Of a stretch of DNA of 20,317 nt, positions 15,198 to 20,317 are shown piece by piece. The stretch is from Actinomycetes bacterium (GTDB lineage: Bacteria > Actinomycetota > Acidimicrobiia > Acidimicrobiales > RAAP-2). How positions within the stretch are numbered: position 1 is the first letter of the stretch; each line of letters starts with the position of its first letter. Below the pieces are notes generated by a model, which searched no databases, was not told the origin of the DNA, and worked only from the letters and a program-made list of their open reading frames with translations. Location: the NCBI GenBank assembly GCA_021777285.1, contig JAJYDR010000026.1, positions 1 through 20,317 on the forward strand, given 5' to 3'. Both the position numbers and the translations under genes were made by a program.

Positions 15198-15692
15198 ATG
15201 AGTGAATCGCGGGCTTCTTACACGTTGCGCTGGCTCGACAGCACCGAAGCCGAAGGCCGTCGAGACGAACTCGTCGCACTCACGATGCGCTCGAAAGCCT
15301 CCTGGGGCTACCACGAGGACTTCATGGCTCGTTTCGGTGAAACCTCGGTTACGCGAGAACTCGTTGGCGCCCGGCGTTGCTGCGTCGTCGCCTTCGACGG
15401 CCATCGTGCCGTGGGTTTCGCGGTGCTCGACGACGAGAAGGAGCGCGCCTGGCTCGAGGACCTGTGGGTGGAGCCCGGGTACTTCGGACGTGGCGTCGGT
15501 CGAGCGCTCGTCGGGGACTGTGTCAAGCGATCGCGCGATTGGGGTCGGCGGGTCCTCGAGCTCGAATCCGATCCGCACGCCGAGGGCTTCTACCTTCGCC
15601 TCGGCGCCGTGCGCGTCGGCGAACGTGCCTCGGCGGTCGCGTCCGATCGGAACTTGCCCCTCATGCGTCTCGACCTTGCGCGCTACGCGTGA
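15198..15692 (+). CDS. GNAT family N-acetyltransferase
   Basis: This 164-residue protein is a GCN5-related acetyltransferase, transferring acetyl from acetyl-CoA to an amine. The acetyl-CoA loop is in LWVEPGYFGRGVGRALV, with R98-GVG-R102 matching the R/Q-x-x-G-x-G/A signature. A later GFYLRLGAVRVGE segment is typical motif B. Substrate unknown. The ATG at 15198 is preferred over GTG 15192 because GGGGA lies about 8 nt upstream. It precedes the luciferase-like gene by 59 nt, which may be co-transcribed. Confidence 0.88.
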   Translation: MSESRASYTLRWLDSTEAEGRRDELVALTMRSKASWGYHEDFMARFGETSVTRELVGARRCCVVAFDGHRAVGFAVLDDEKERAWLEDLWVEPGYFGRGVGRALVGDCVKRSRDWGRRVLELESDPHAEGFYLRLGAVRVGERASAVASDRNLPLMRLDLARYA

Positions 15693-15701
15693 GTGGTTCC
15701 C

Positions 15702-15715
15702 ATCCCGGGATCCCG
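15702..15715. repeat. Overlapping palindromes before the luciferase-like gene
   Basis: Two perfect 10-bp palindromes overlap: ATCCCGGGAT (15702-15711) and CGGGATCCCG (15706-15715). They lie between the acetyltransferase stop and the next gene and could be an operator or a weak attenuating hairpin. No regulator is recognised. Confidence 0.3.
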
Positions 15716-15751
15716 TGGGTGGTAAGACTCGGAGCGACGATCGGGGTGGCC

Positions 15752-16579
15752 ATGCGATACGGACTCTTCCTTCCTCCCTTCGACGGTCTCGCCGACGCCG
15801 CGCGGATGGGCGAGCTCGCAGTACTGGCGGAGCAGTCGGGTTGGGATGGTTTCTTCGTGTGGGATCACCTGCGCTATGCGGCGCCCGTGCGCGAGATCGC
15901 CGACGCGTACACCTGCCTCGCGGTGATGGCGGCGCGAACCTCGCGAATCGTGGTCGGCCCGATGGTGACCCCGCTGATTCGTCGTCGACCCCAGGTGGTG
16001 GCTCGTCAGGCCGTCACCCTCGATCGCCTCTCAGGGGGGCGTCTCGTCATGGGCTTCGGCCTTGGGGACGACTACCCGGAGGGCGATCTCGCCTGCTTCG
16101 GTGAGTTGACCGGGCTCGCAGCGCGCGCTCGTGCGCTCGACGAGAGCCTGGAGGTCTTTGCTGGCCTGGTGCGTGGCGACGTCGTGGACGTTGCCGGGGA
16201 GTTCGTGACGGCTCGGGGCGTCGCGTATCGACCCACCGCCCTGCGCCCGACGGGGATCCCGACGTGGACCGCTGGTCGTTGGCCACACCTTGGTCCCATC
16301 CGGCGCGCCGCCCGCCACGACGGGATGATGGTCATCCAGATCGCCGAGCCAGCGCAGGTCGAGGAGCTGAGGATCCGCCTGGGTGAAGCCGGCGCCGACA
16401 TGGATCACTTCGACATCGCTATTTGGGGTGAACGCGATGAGCGCCTTGTCTATCGGGCAGATGAGCGTTACGAGGAGTGGGCCCGTGCGGGTGTGACGTG
16501 GTTCCTCACCGGACCGGGACCTTTCGACCTGGACTTTGCGGACGTGCGCGACTACGTGGCGGCCGGCCCACCTGGGTAG
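15752..16579 (+). CDS. Luciferase-like monooxygenase (F420/FMN-dependent family)
   Basis: This 275-residue TIM-barrel protein belongs to the bacterial luciferase-like superfamily, which in Actinobacteria includes many F420-dependent oxidoreductases. Landmarks are the opening MRYGLFLPPFDG, the segment GWDGFFVWDHL, the block ARTSRIVVGPMVTPLIRRRP and LSGGRLVMGFGLGD, in the usual order for cofactor binding. The frame is open far upstream, but the ATG at 15752 begins the conserved N-terminus and follows a G-rich GGGGTGG. Substrate and cofactor (F420 or FMN) cannot be decided. A strong hairpin follows the stop. Confidence 0.87.
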   Translation: MRYGLFLPPFDGLADAARMGELAVLAEQSGWDGFFVWDHLRYAAPVREIADAYTCLAVMAARTSRIVVGPMVTPLIRRRPQVVARQAVTLDRLSGGRLVMGFGLGDDYPEGDLACFGELTGLAARARALDESLEVFAGLVRGDVVDVAGEFVTARGVAYRPTALRPTGIPTWTAGRWPHLGPIRRAARHDGMMVIQIAEPAQVEELRIRLGEAGADMDHFDIAIWGERDERLVYRADERYEEWARAGVTWFLTGPGPFDLDFADVRDYVAAGPPG

Positions 16580-16615
16580 TAGACGACGACCACTACCACC
16601 CTGGTGGCTGCGTTT

Positions 16616-16641
16616 GCCGTGCACGTTCTTTCGTGCATGGC
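16616..16641 (+). terminator. Hairpin after the luciferase-like gene
   Basis: GCCGTGCACG (16616-16625) pairs with CGTGCATGGC (16632-16641) over 10 bp including one G-U, with loop TTCTTT, 36 nt after the stop codon. No T-run follows, as is common for high-GC organisms. Confidence 0.5.
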
Positions 16642-16891
16642 TGATGCGTGGGCGTGCACGGACTCACTCGTTCGGGAGCCCTCGTTGCGTCTCGTTCCTG
16701 GATGGCGGGATCGCCCGGGTACGGCAAGTTCCGCAATTCCATGTCACGCGCGGTGCTCGAGAAGCGCGGGGAAGCAGTATCCCGTGCGACACTTGACTCT
16801 GAAGGTAGGGCGCAGGTATTGCGTGCGTGGCGTCGCGTGCGTCGCACTCGTTGGCAACGTCGATGACCCCGACCGTCGCACAGTCCCGGCA
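16642..16891. other. Intergenic, no supported gene
   Basis: Several frames stay open here but none has a convincing start, codon pattern or recognisable product. A second GGCGTGCACGG (16651-16661) resembles an arm of the preceding hairpin. Confidence 0.5.
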
Positions 16892-16953
16892 TTTGTCCGA
16901 ACGCTTCGGATCTATTGGTCCGAAGCGTTCGTGGTGGGGGATTCAGACAAAGT
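16892..16953. repeat. Direct repeat A, left of the toxin-antitoxin pair, with a 13-bp inverted repeat
   Basis: This segment aligns with 17754-17814. It shares TTTGTCCGAACG, a second TCCGAA exactly 23 bp after the first, TCGTGGTGGGG and AAAGT. Inside copy A, 16898-16910 and 16919-16931 form a perfect 13-bp inverted repeat around an 8-nt loop, which copy B has largely lost. The pair encloses the toxin-antitoxin operon. Confidence 0.7.
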
Positions 16954-17083
16954 ACGTAGTACCTGATCACGGGCTCTTAACTCAGTGCCGAATTCAACTC
17001 CTTCACCAGGGCGAGCCAGTTTCATCACCAGGGAACTACCCCTTTCTCACCACGACAGGACTGAGATACCTAGTGGCGGGCAA
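16954..17083. other. Upstream region of the toxin-antitoxin operon
   Basis: No supported gene. CACCAGGG occurs twice (about 17006 and 17027) in a lower-GC stretch that leads into the antitoxin promoter. Confidence 0.4.
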
Positions 17084-17114
17084 AACCCTTGCGCGGGTAG
17101 AACCCTTGCGCGGG
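17084..17114. repeat. Two 14-bp direct repeats at 17-bp period
   Basis: AACCCTTGCGCGGG occurs at 17084-17097 and 17101-17114. The second copy contains the candidate -35 of the antitoxin promoter. Paired sites in this place are typical of autoregulation by an antitoxin or toxin-antitoxin complex. Confidence 0.75.
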
Positions 17115-17134
17115 CTTTGCCCAGTCACTACAGT
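17106..17134 (+). promoter_or_regulatory. Promoter of the toxin-antitoxin operon
   Basis: TTGCGC (17106-17111) and TACAGT (17129-17134) are separated by exactly 17 bp. The predicted start at about 17141 is 1 nt before the antitoxin ATG, implying a near-leaderless message. Confidence 0.55.
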
Positions 17135-17141
17135 GGATGTT

Positions 17142-17390
17142 ATGACACAGCCCATTTTGATTACCAACCAGCAGCGGGGACGACTGTCTCTCGGGGCCCT
17201 CGCCACGGCAGATCAGTACATCGCCCACGTCGAGCCGGGCGGAGTCATCGTGCTGGAGCCCGCCACAGTAATCACGGAGACGGAGAAGAAGCTCCTTCAA
17301 GATGCAAGTCTTATGGCCGCGATCGAACAGAGCCGCCAGCACCCGGAGACGCTGAAGCGCCGGGACCGATTTGGCTCTCCCCGCAGCTGA
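17142..17390 (+). CDS. Antitoxin of a type II toxin-antitoxin pair (AbrB-like N-terminus, tentative)
   Basis: This 82-residue protein has a short beta-rich N-terminus (RGRLSLGALATADQYIAHVE then GGVIVLEPATVIT). This resembles AbrB/MazE-like swapped-hairpin antitoxins that bind DNA. A charged helical C-terminus ending RRDRFGSPRS is suited to wrap a toxin. It stands 15 nt before a RelE/ParE-sized partner. The frame is open upstream to 16827, but the ATG at 17142 is chosen because promoter elements sit directly before it. Likely role: neutralise the toxin and repress the operon through the 17-bp-spaced repeats. The antitoxin role follows from size, order and partner; the fold is a reading of the pattern. 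Confidence 0.65.
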   Translation: MTQPILITNQQRGRLSLGALATADQYIAHVEPGGVIVLEPATVITETEKKLLQDASLMAAIEQSRQHPETLKRRDRFGSPRS

Positions 17391-17405
17391 GTCGCACCGC
17401 TCTTC

Positions 17406-17681
17406 GTGGCGATTCTCTACTTTTCCGACCAGGCCAACGACCTCCTGGATGAACTAGAGAAGACCCCTAGTCGACACGACCTCCTCGGGCGCATCAACAC
17501 CGCTCTCGACATGCTCGAGGTCGATCCGCTGGATGCCCGATGCCGGCGGCGGCGGTTTCAGAACATCGGCTGCTGGGGCATCACGGTCTTGCACCACGAG
17601 GGAGACTGGCTGATCCTGTGGGAAGAGAGAGATGAGGCGTGCGCGGAGGTCGATGTCCGTGCGATCACCCGTGACCCCTGA
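17406..17681 (+). CDS. RelE/ParE-superfamily-like toxin
   Basis: This 91-residue protein has the size and layout of RelE/ParE toxins. It opens with a strand (AILYFSDQA), followed by two helices (LLDELEKTPSR and LLGRINTALDMLEVDP), a basic segment (ARCRRRRFQ) and strands GCWGITVLHHEG, DWLILWEE and AEVDVRAITRD. RelE members cut mRNA on the ribosome and ParE members inhibit gyrase; which applies is not evident. The start is a GTG with no clear Shine-Dalgarno, 15 nt after the antitoxin stop. Lower translation than the antitoxin would follow, as usual for such pairs. A hairpin lies after the stop. Confidence 0.65.
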   Translation: MAILYFSDQANDLLDELEKTPSRHDLLGRINTALDMLEVDPLDARCRRRRFQNIGCWGITVLHHEGDWLILWEERDEACAEVDVRAITRDP

Positions 17682-17693
17682 GCCGCCGCGGTT

Positions 17694-17710
17694 TGGCCGG
17701 TAGCTGGCCA
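17694..17710 (+). terminator. Hairpin after the toxin gene
   Basis: TGGCCGG and CTGGCCA pair over 7 bp (one G-U) around a TAG loop, 12 nt after the toxin stop. There is no T-run, so termination is only inferred. Confidence 0.4.
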
Positions 17711-17753
17711 CTGCGAAGTAGTCCGAGCCGGCCCGCGCCCAGCCGAGTGCGTC

Positions 17754-17814
17754 TTTGTCCGAACGGTTGAGGGACCTTTATCCGAATTCCTCGTGGTGGG
17801 GAAGTCACGAAAGT
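17754..17814. repeat. Direct repeat B, right of the toxin-antitoxin pair
   Basis: Gap-free alignment to 16892-16943 shows long identical ends (TTTGTCCGAACG and TCGTGGTGGGG) and the second TCCGAA at the same 23-bp distance. The middle has diverged. The offset between copies is 862 bp, with the whole toxin-antitoxin operon in between. Confidence 0.7.
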
Positions 17815-17858
17815 CAGCGGCCAAGTGGCAGTTGATCTCTGGAAGTGTCCTACGGCGC

Positions 17859-17894
17859 TCGCTAGCTGTAAATAGGAACCCTGCTAACTAGCGA
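17859..17894. repeat. Inverted repeat TCGCTAG / CTAGCGA
   Basis: TCGCTAG (17859-17865) and CTAGCGA (17888-17894) form perfect 7-bp arms 22 nt apart in a gene-free, locally AT-richer segment. Possible binding or recombination site; no known element recognised. Confidence 0.35.
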
Positions 17895-18223
17895 ACCTTT
17901 CGACCAGGCGCGACACATCAGAACTTGGTGAGATGACCCGCCACGCGCAGTGTGGCACCCTCTCCATCGGCCTATCTCGCGGTTCCTCCGGGGGCAGCCC
18001 AGCGTCGCGTCGATGATTGTCGCAGCGTTCGTCAATCGGGGCTGGTCTTTCGAGTCCGGGATGCCCGACACGCTGTGCTGGGAAGTCGGCGGTAGCGCAC
18101 CCGACACCGACCGGGCAGATCGACCGCGAGCGTGCTCACCGGCGCTGATCCTCTCACGCTGGCCCGCAGGGCCGATTCGACAACTCAGTGTCGGATAGCC
18201 CCCAGCCAATCCCCCAACAGTGG
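17895..18223. other. Intergenic, no supported gene
   Basis: Both strands have open frames here (for example plus 17950-18198 and minus 17862-18209). Neither shows a ribosome binding site, a near -10 box, or a recognisable protein. They may be decayed accessory DNA. Confidence 0.4.
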
Positions 18224-18382
18224 TCAGTCTCCGCCGGCCGACTTGGTCAAATTGCGGAATACGTCGGGGTCGGGGCTCTGCTCAGTATTGCGCACGCGTC
18301 GCATCTCTTCGAACGCGCGGCTCCACATCGACGGCTCACGAGCGGTCTGCTGCTCCTCAATTGTGGCGTGGTGTGCGTGCAT
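18224..18382 (-). CDS. 52-residue small protein of unknown function
   Basis: The minus strand has an ATG at 18382 preceded by GAAGGAGAG with ideal spacing, one of the best ribosome binding sites in the window. It overlaps the stop of the membrane-protein gene 12 nt upstream, so translation is probably coupled. The product is hydrophilic, begins MHAHHATIEEQQ, has a charged helical middle (MWSRAFEEMRRVRNTE) and ends FRNLTKSAGGD. I do not recognise it. It could be a cytoplasmic partner or regulator of the membrane protein. A plus-strand frame over the same bases lacks such a start signal and is less likely. Confidence 0.6.
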   Translation of the reverse strand: MHAHHATIEEQQTAREPSMWSRAFEEMRRVRNTEQSPDPDVFRNLTKSAGGD

Positions 18383-18394
18383 GGACTCTCCTTC

Positions 18395-18865
18395 TCAGAT
18401 CATACCGGTGACGAGGAGCAGCACTGACGCAGCCAGGGTGCTGGCTGCGCCCACCACCCACTGCGCCTTGTGACGAAGACGCGCATCGTTGCGTTCAGCT
18501 GCCGCTACGTCGGCGCGCAGTAAAACGTCCTCGGTAAGTTGAGCATCGTCTGACGCGAGTATCTCCGCCAAGAGCTCTTGAGGCTGTCGCGGTTCACGTC
18601 CTGGTCGCCGGAGTATCAGGGCCACTACGGCGAGGACCACTGAGAGTCCGGCTCCAGCAACGCCCAGTCGGCCGAGGTTCTTTGTCGTTAGGTGCGGAAC
18701 CACACCGGCCAGAGTCGTTACCACCCCACCGAGTCCGGCGAGCACCCCCGCGGAGGCGTTGAGCGAGTCGCCGCGCGTGATCTGGTCGAGCAGAAGCGTG
18801 TCAAAGACCTTGGTTGCGATGCGATGCGCCTCACGACCGTCGGCTCCGGTTCTCGCGTCGTCCAT
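18395..18865 (-). CDS. Three-helix membrane protein of unknown function
   Basis: This 156-residue protein has an N-terminal amphipathic helix (about 10-35) and two close transmembrane helices (about 38-57 and 66-87). A cytoplasmic helical region rich in Asp/Glu/Ala (about 95-132) and a last transmembrane helix (about 134-153) complete it. The pattern D-x-LNASAG at helix 1 and ERNDARLRHKAQ before helix 3 resembles, in layout only, small membrane effectors such as PycTM or SMODS-linked 2TM proteins of phage-defence systems. No nucleotide cyclase or CBASS gene is in the window, so this is only a lead. Start 18865 is chosen over 18910 because a TACGGT box precedes it; the next gene follows after 12 nt. 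Confidence 0.65.
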   Translation of the reverse strand: MDDARTGADGREAHRIATKVFDTLLLDQITRGDSLNASAGVLAGLGGVVTTLAGVVPHLTTKNLGRLGVAGAGLSVVLAVVALILRRPGREPRQPQELLAEILASDDAQLTEDVLLRADVAAAERNDARLRHKAQWVVGAASTLAASVLLLVTGMI

Positions 18866-18873
18866 GGCCCAAC

Positions 18874-18879
18874 ACCGTA
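18874..18879 (-). promoter_or_regulatory. Candidate -10 box of the three-helix protein operon
   Basis: The minus strand reads TACGGT, ending 9 nt before the ATG at 18865, which predicts a leader of about 2 nt. No convincing -35. Confidence 0.35.
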
Positions 18880-18958
18880 GGACGCGGGTGTTACGTGGTG
18901 GCGACACCATCGGTTATGAGGTGCCAAGGATCAACTTCCGCGCGAGGGTCCCGCGCGA

Positions 18959-19324
18959 GTGAACGCGCTCCCGTCAGACCCGAACACGCTCGCAGTGATG
19001 CTCGCCGCCGGAGAGATCGCTCCGGACGGGACCGTGTCCTCCACTACACAGAGCCGCCCCGTCGGCGCGAGCTCCTCGGGTAGTGGGCGCAGCTCGTTTC
19101 AGCAGGTCCAAGTCATCGCTCGGCTCGACGCTCGACACGTAGCGGCCGGTCTGGCGGGGACGATTTTGATCGGCACCGTGTCCACACCGCTCGGGGCTGC
19201 GGGTACGTTGCTCAGCGTGATCGACTACCCGCCGAAGAGGGCGTGGCACCGGCCCACCCGTGAAGGAGCGTGTAGGTGCCCACCCACACAATGTCGACAA
19301 CCAGGAGTGCGGCGGCCGTTATGA
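18959..19324 (+). CDS. Hypothetical protein, uncertain
   Basis: The frame starts at a GTG and encodes 121 residues, divergent from the three-helix membrane protein. The first 95 or so codons have a composition like real genes here (MNALPSDPNTLAVMLAAGEI, then a Ser-rich linker and QQVQVIARLDARH with a small hydrophobic run). The last 30 residues look random, so the gene may be truncated or shifted near 19220. GAGGG lies about 10 nt upstream. No family is recognised. It overlaps an opposite-strand small ORF at 19212-19367, so at most one of the two is probably real in that part. Confidence 0.35.
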   Translation: MNALPSDPNTLAVMLAAGEIAPDGTVSSTTQSRPVGASSSGSGRSSFQQVQVIARLDARHVAAGLAGTILIGTVSTPLGAAGTLLSVIDYPPKRAWHRPTREGACRCPPTQCRQPGVRRPL

Positions 19325-19367
19325 AGCTGTAGACAGCGCCGTGTCGTACCACCACCGCACCAGCCAA
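19212..19367 (-). CDS. Possible 51-residue single-helix membrane peptide
   Basis: From a TTG at 19367 the minus strand encodes a short protein with one clear transmembrane helix (VYSFITAAALLVVDIVWVG), a basic residue before it and a polar tail. GAGAGG lies about 10 nt upstream of the TTG; in-frame GTG codons a few residues later are alternatives. It could be a small membrane protein, a toxin-like peptide, or the remains of a larger membrane gene cut by the nearby insertion element. The opposite strand carries a competing frame. Confidence 0.28.
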   Translation of the reverse strand: MAGAVVVRHGAVYSFITAAALLVVDIVWVGTYTLLHGWAGATPSSAGSRSR

Positions 19368-20317
19368 CTCCGTTGGATCCTCTCACCTAGCCCCAATCGT
19401 TCACGTGAATTCCGTTGAGCGTTCGAATCGCATTTTCGCGAACTCTTGAGAGGGGTCGCTGTCGATAGAGGTATTGTTCGAGTTCCTCGGCGGTTCATGT
19501 CGCGATTTCGGCAATGGTTTTTGACCAGACCGACGTCTTCGTTCCCGCAGGGGTGATTCTGGACGGCGATAACGGAAGTTCGCTCAGTTGAGCAGCGCAA
19601 CACTCCGATAGGCGCGAAGTAGCACGTCGGTCGCGGGCCAGCCCTCGATCACGCGCACAACGATCTGACGACTGCGATGGATGAGGCGACCCGGCGCGTG
19701 AAAGAGTCCCCAGCGCATGGTCTTGGGTCGAGCGTTCTTCCAGGGTCCCTCGAGACAGAGCAGCTGGAACCAGCGCACGAGATCACCGGCGAGTCGCACC
19801 GCGAACAGCCAGGCCTGGTTGGCGGCAAAGTTCGAAAAGGGCATGGAGGTGAGACCGGAGTCCTTCAGTCTCTGGATGTGGTTCTCGACGTGCGCGTGCG
19901 CGCGCATCATGACGTCGAGCTCGCGCGGGTCACCGGGCTGGTCGGTGTAAAAGCCCCAGTAGCGAAACTCGAGCGAGGGAATGAGGCTGCGCTGGGCGCC
20001 CGGATGCAACGGTTCGCGGCGCACGATGAACCGGGTGCCCTCGGGTAGCGACGACGTGTCGATCAAGGAGGTGAGTTCGGCGACCGCGGCGCCGTCACGC
20101 AGCTCGCCGTCCTGGGTGAGCGCGGGCAGCCACACGTCACAGCCCTCGGCCACGTAGACAGCGCTCATGACCTGCTCATTTGAGCGCACGGTGACATAGA
20201 AGCCAACGTTGCGCTCCCGACAGGCCTTGCGGAACCCGTCGGTGCAGCCAGCCGAGTCGGCGCGCGCGATCACCGTTCGCGCCACGGGACTGGGGTCGTC
20301 GCCGACGTGGTGGCCCG
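19368..20317. mobile_element. Insertion sequence, IS1380 type, partial; inner boundary not fixed
   Basis: The element includes the transposase at 19584-20317 and an end somewhere in the gene-free 19368-19583. A terminal inverted repeat cannot be named because the other end is outside the window. Confidence 0.55.
19584..20317 (-). CDS. IS1380-family transposase, C-terminal part
   Basis: The minus-strand frame is open from the window edge to a TGA at 19586-19584, giving about 243 residues of the C-terminal half of a DDE transposase. Recognisable parts are TVIARADSAGCTDGF (a catalytic Asp region of the RNase H-like fold), EFRYWGFYTD, and the block HVENHIQRLKDSGL followed by PFSNFAANQAWL, which holds the catalytic Glu and the helical end typical of IS1380-type enzymes. 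The N-terminal half lies outside. The sequence shows no frameshift, so this copy may be intact. It is the strongest sign that this end of the window is mobile or accessory DNA. Confidence 0.85.
   Translation of the reverse strand, partial: GHHVGDDPSPVARTVIARADSAGCTDGFRKACRERNVGFYVTVRSNEQVMSAVYVAEGCDVWLPALTQDGELRDGAAVAELTSLIDTSSLPEGTRFIVRREPLHPGAQRSLIPSLEFRYWGFYTDQPGDPRELDVMMRAHAHVENHIQRLKDSGLTSMPFSNFAANQAWLFAVRLAGDLVRWFQLLCLEGPWKNARPKTMRWGLFHAPGRLIHRSRQIVVRVIEGWPATDVLLRAYRSVALLN

Noticed and set aside
14902..15201. 99-codon plus frame overlapping the acetyltransferase start by ATGA
   Set aside because: The overlap is suggestive of coupling, but there is no ribosome binding site, the composition is unconvincing and no family is recognised.
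16892..16953. Integron attC site
   Set aside because: The hairpin invites the idea, but the ends do not fit the RYYYAAC / GTTRRRY core sites and no integrase is present.
16593..16970. 125-codon minus frame and overlapping plus frames
   Set aside because: No start signal, no recognisable motif and biased composition; left as intergenic.
18188..18427. 79-codon plus frame
   Set aside because: Antisense to the 52-residue protein, which has a far better start signal and operon context.
1..20317. CRISPR array, prophage or complete defence system
   Set aside because: No regularly spaced repeats, phage structural genes, nucleases or nucleotide cyclases are visible; the only repeats are those listed.

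Overview
The window is GC-rich, densely packed bacterial DNA from an actinobacterium. The best evidence is the block fhaA-fhaB-pstP-pbpA-pknB followed by crgA, the Ser/Thr-phosphorylation and cell-wall growth locus found near oriC in many Actinobacteria. GTG and TTG starts and an F420-type luciferase-like oxidoreductase agree with this. The class cannot be fixed from sequence alone; an Acidimicrobiia-like lineage is only a guess.

Layout. Positions 1-199 (minus) hold the N-terminus of an aquaporin-family channel that leaves the window. A tRNA-Leu(CAG) follows at 461-547 (minus). From 632 to 6682 (plus) lies the growth-control locus: two FHA proteins, a membrane PP2C phosphatase, a class B transpeptidase, a PASTA-domain Ser/Thr kinase and the small division protein CrgA. 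The FtsW/RodA gene usual between pstP and pbpA is absent. Convergent to it is a thiolase (minus), then a divergent hotdog protein (plus). A four-gene minus-strand operon runs from 12081 down to 8374: class III aminotransferase, hotdog thioesterase, DUF347-type membrane protein and pirin. A secreted DUF5666-like protein (plus) follows. Next is an azlCD amino-acid exporter (minus) divergent from an Lrp/AsnC regulator (plus), which share an AT-rich promoter region. An acetyltransferase and a luciferase-like monooxygenase (both plus) close the ordinary part.

From about 16580 to the end the window looks accessory: long gene-poor stretches, hairpins, a type II toxin-antitoxin pair flanked by two diverged ~60-bp direct repeats, a two-gene minus operon (a three-helix membrane protein plus a 52-residue protein with a strong ribosome binding site), uncertain small ORFs, and the C-terminal part of an IS1380-type transposase running off the right edge. 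The apparent remains of a frameshifted gene lie at 14608-15149.

A recurring feature is a TANNNT-like -10 hexamer placed so that the predicted transcription start falls 0-3 nt before the start codon. It appears at nine genes, none with a well-placed Shine-Dalgarno. Genes with good Shine-Dalgarno sequences (thiolase, aminotransferase, DUF5666-like protein, 52-residue protein) lack it. This suggests widespread leaderless translation and gives a practical rule for choosing starts here.
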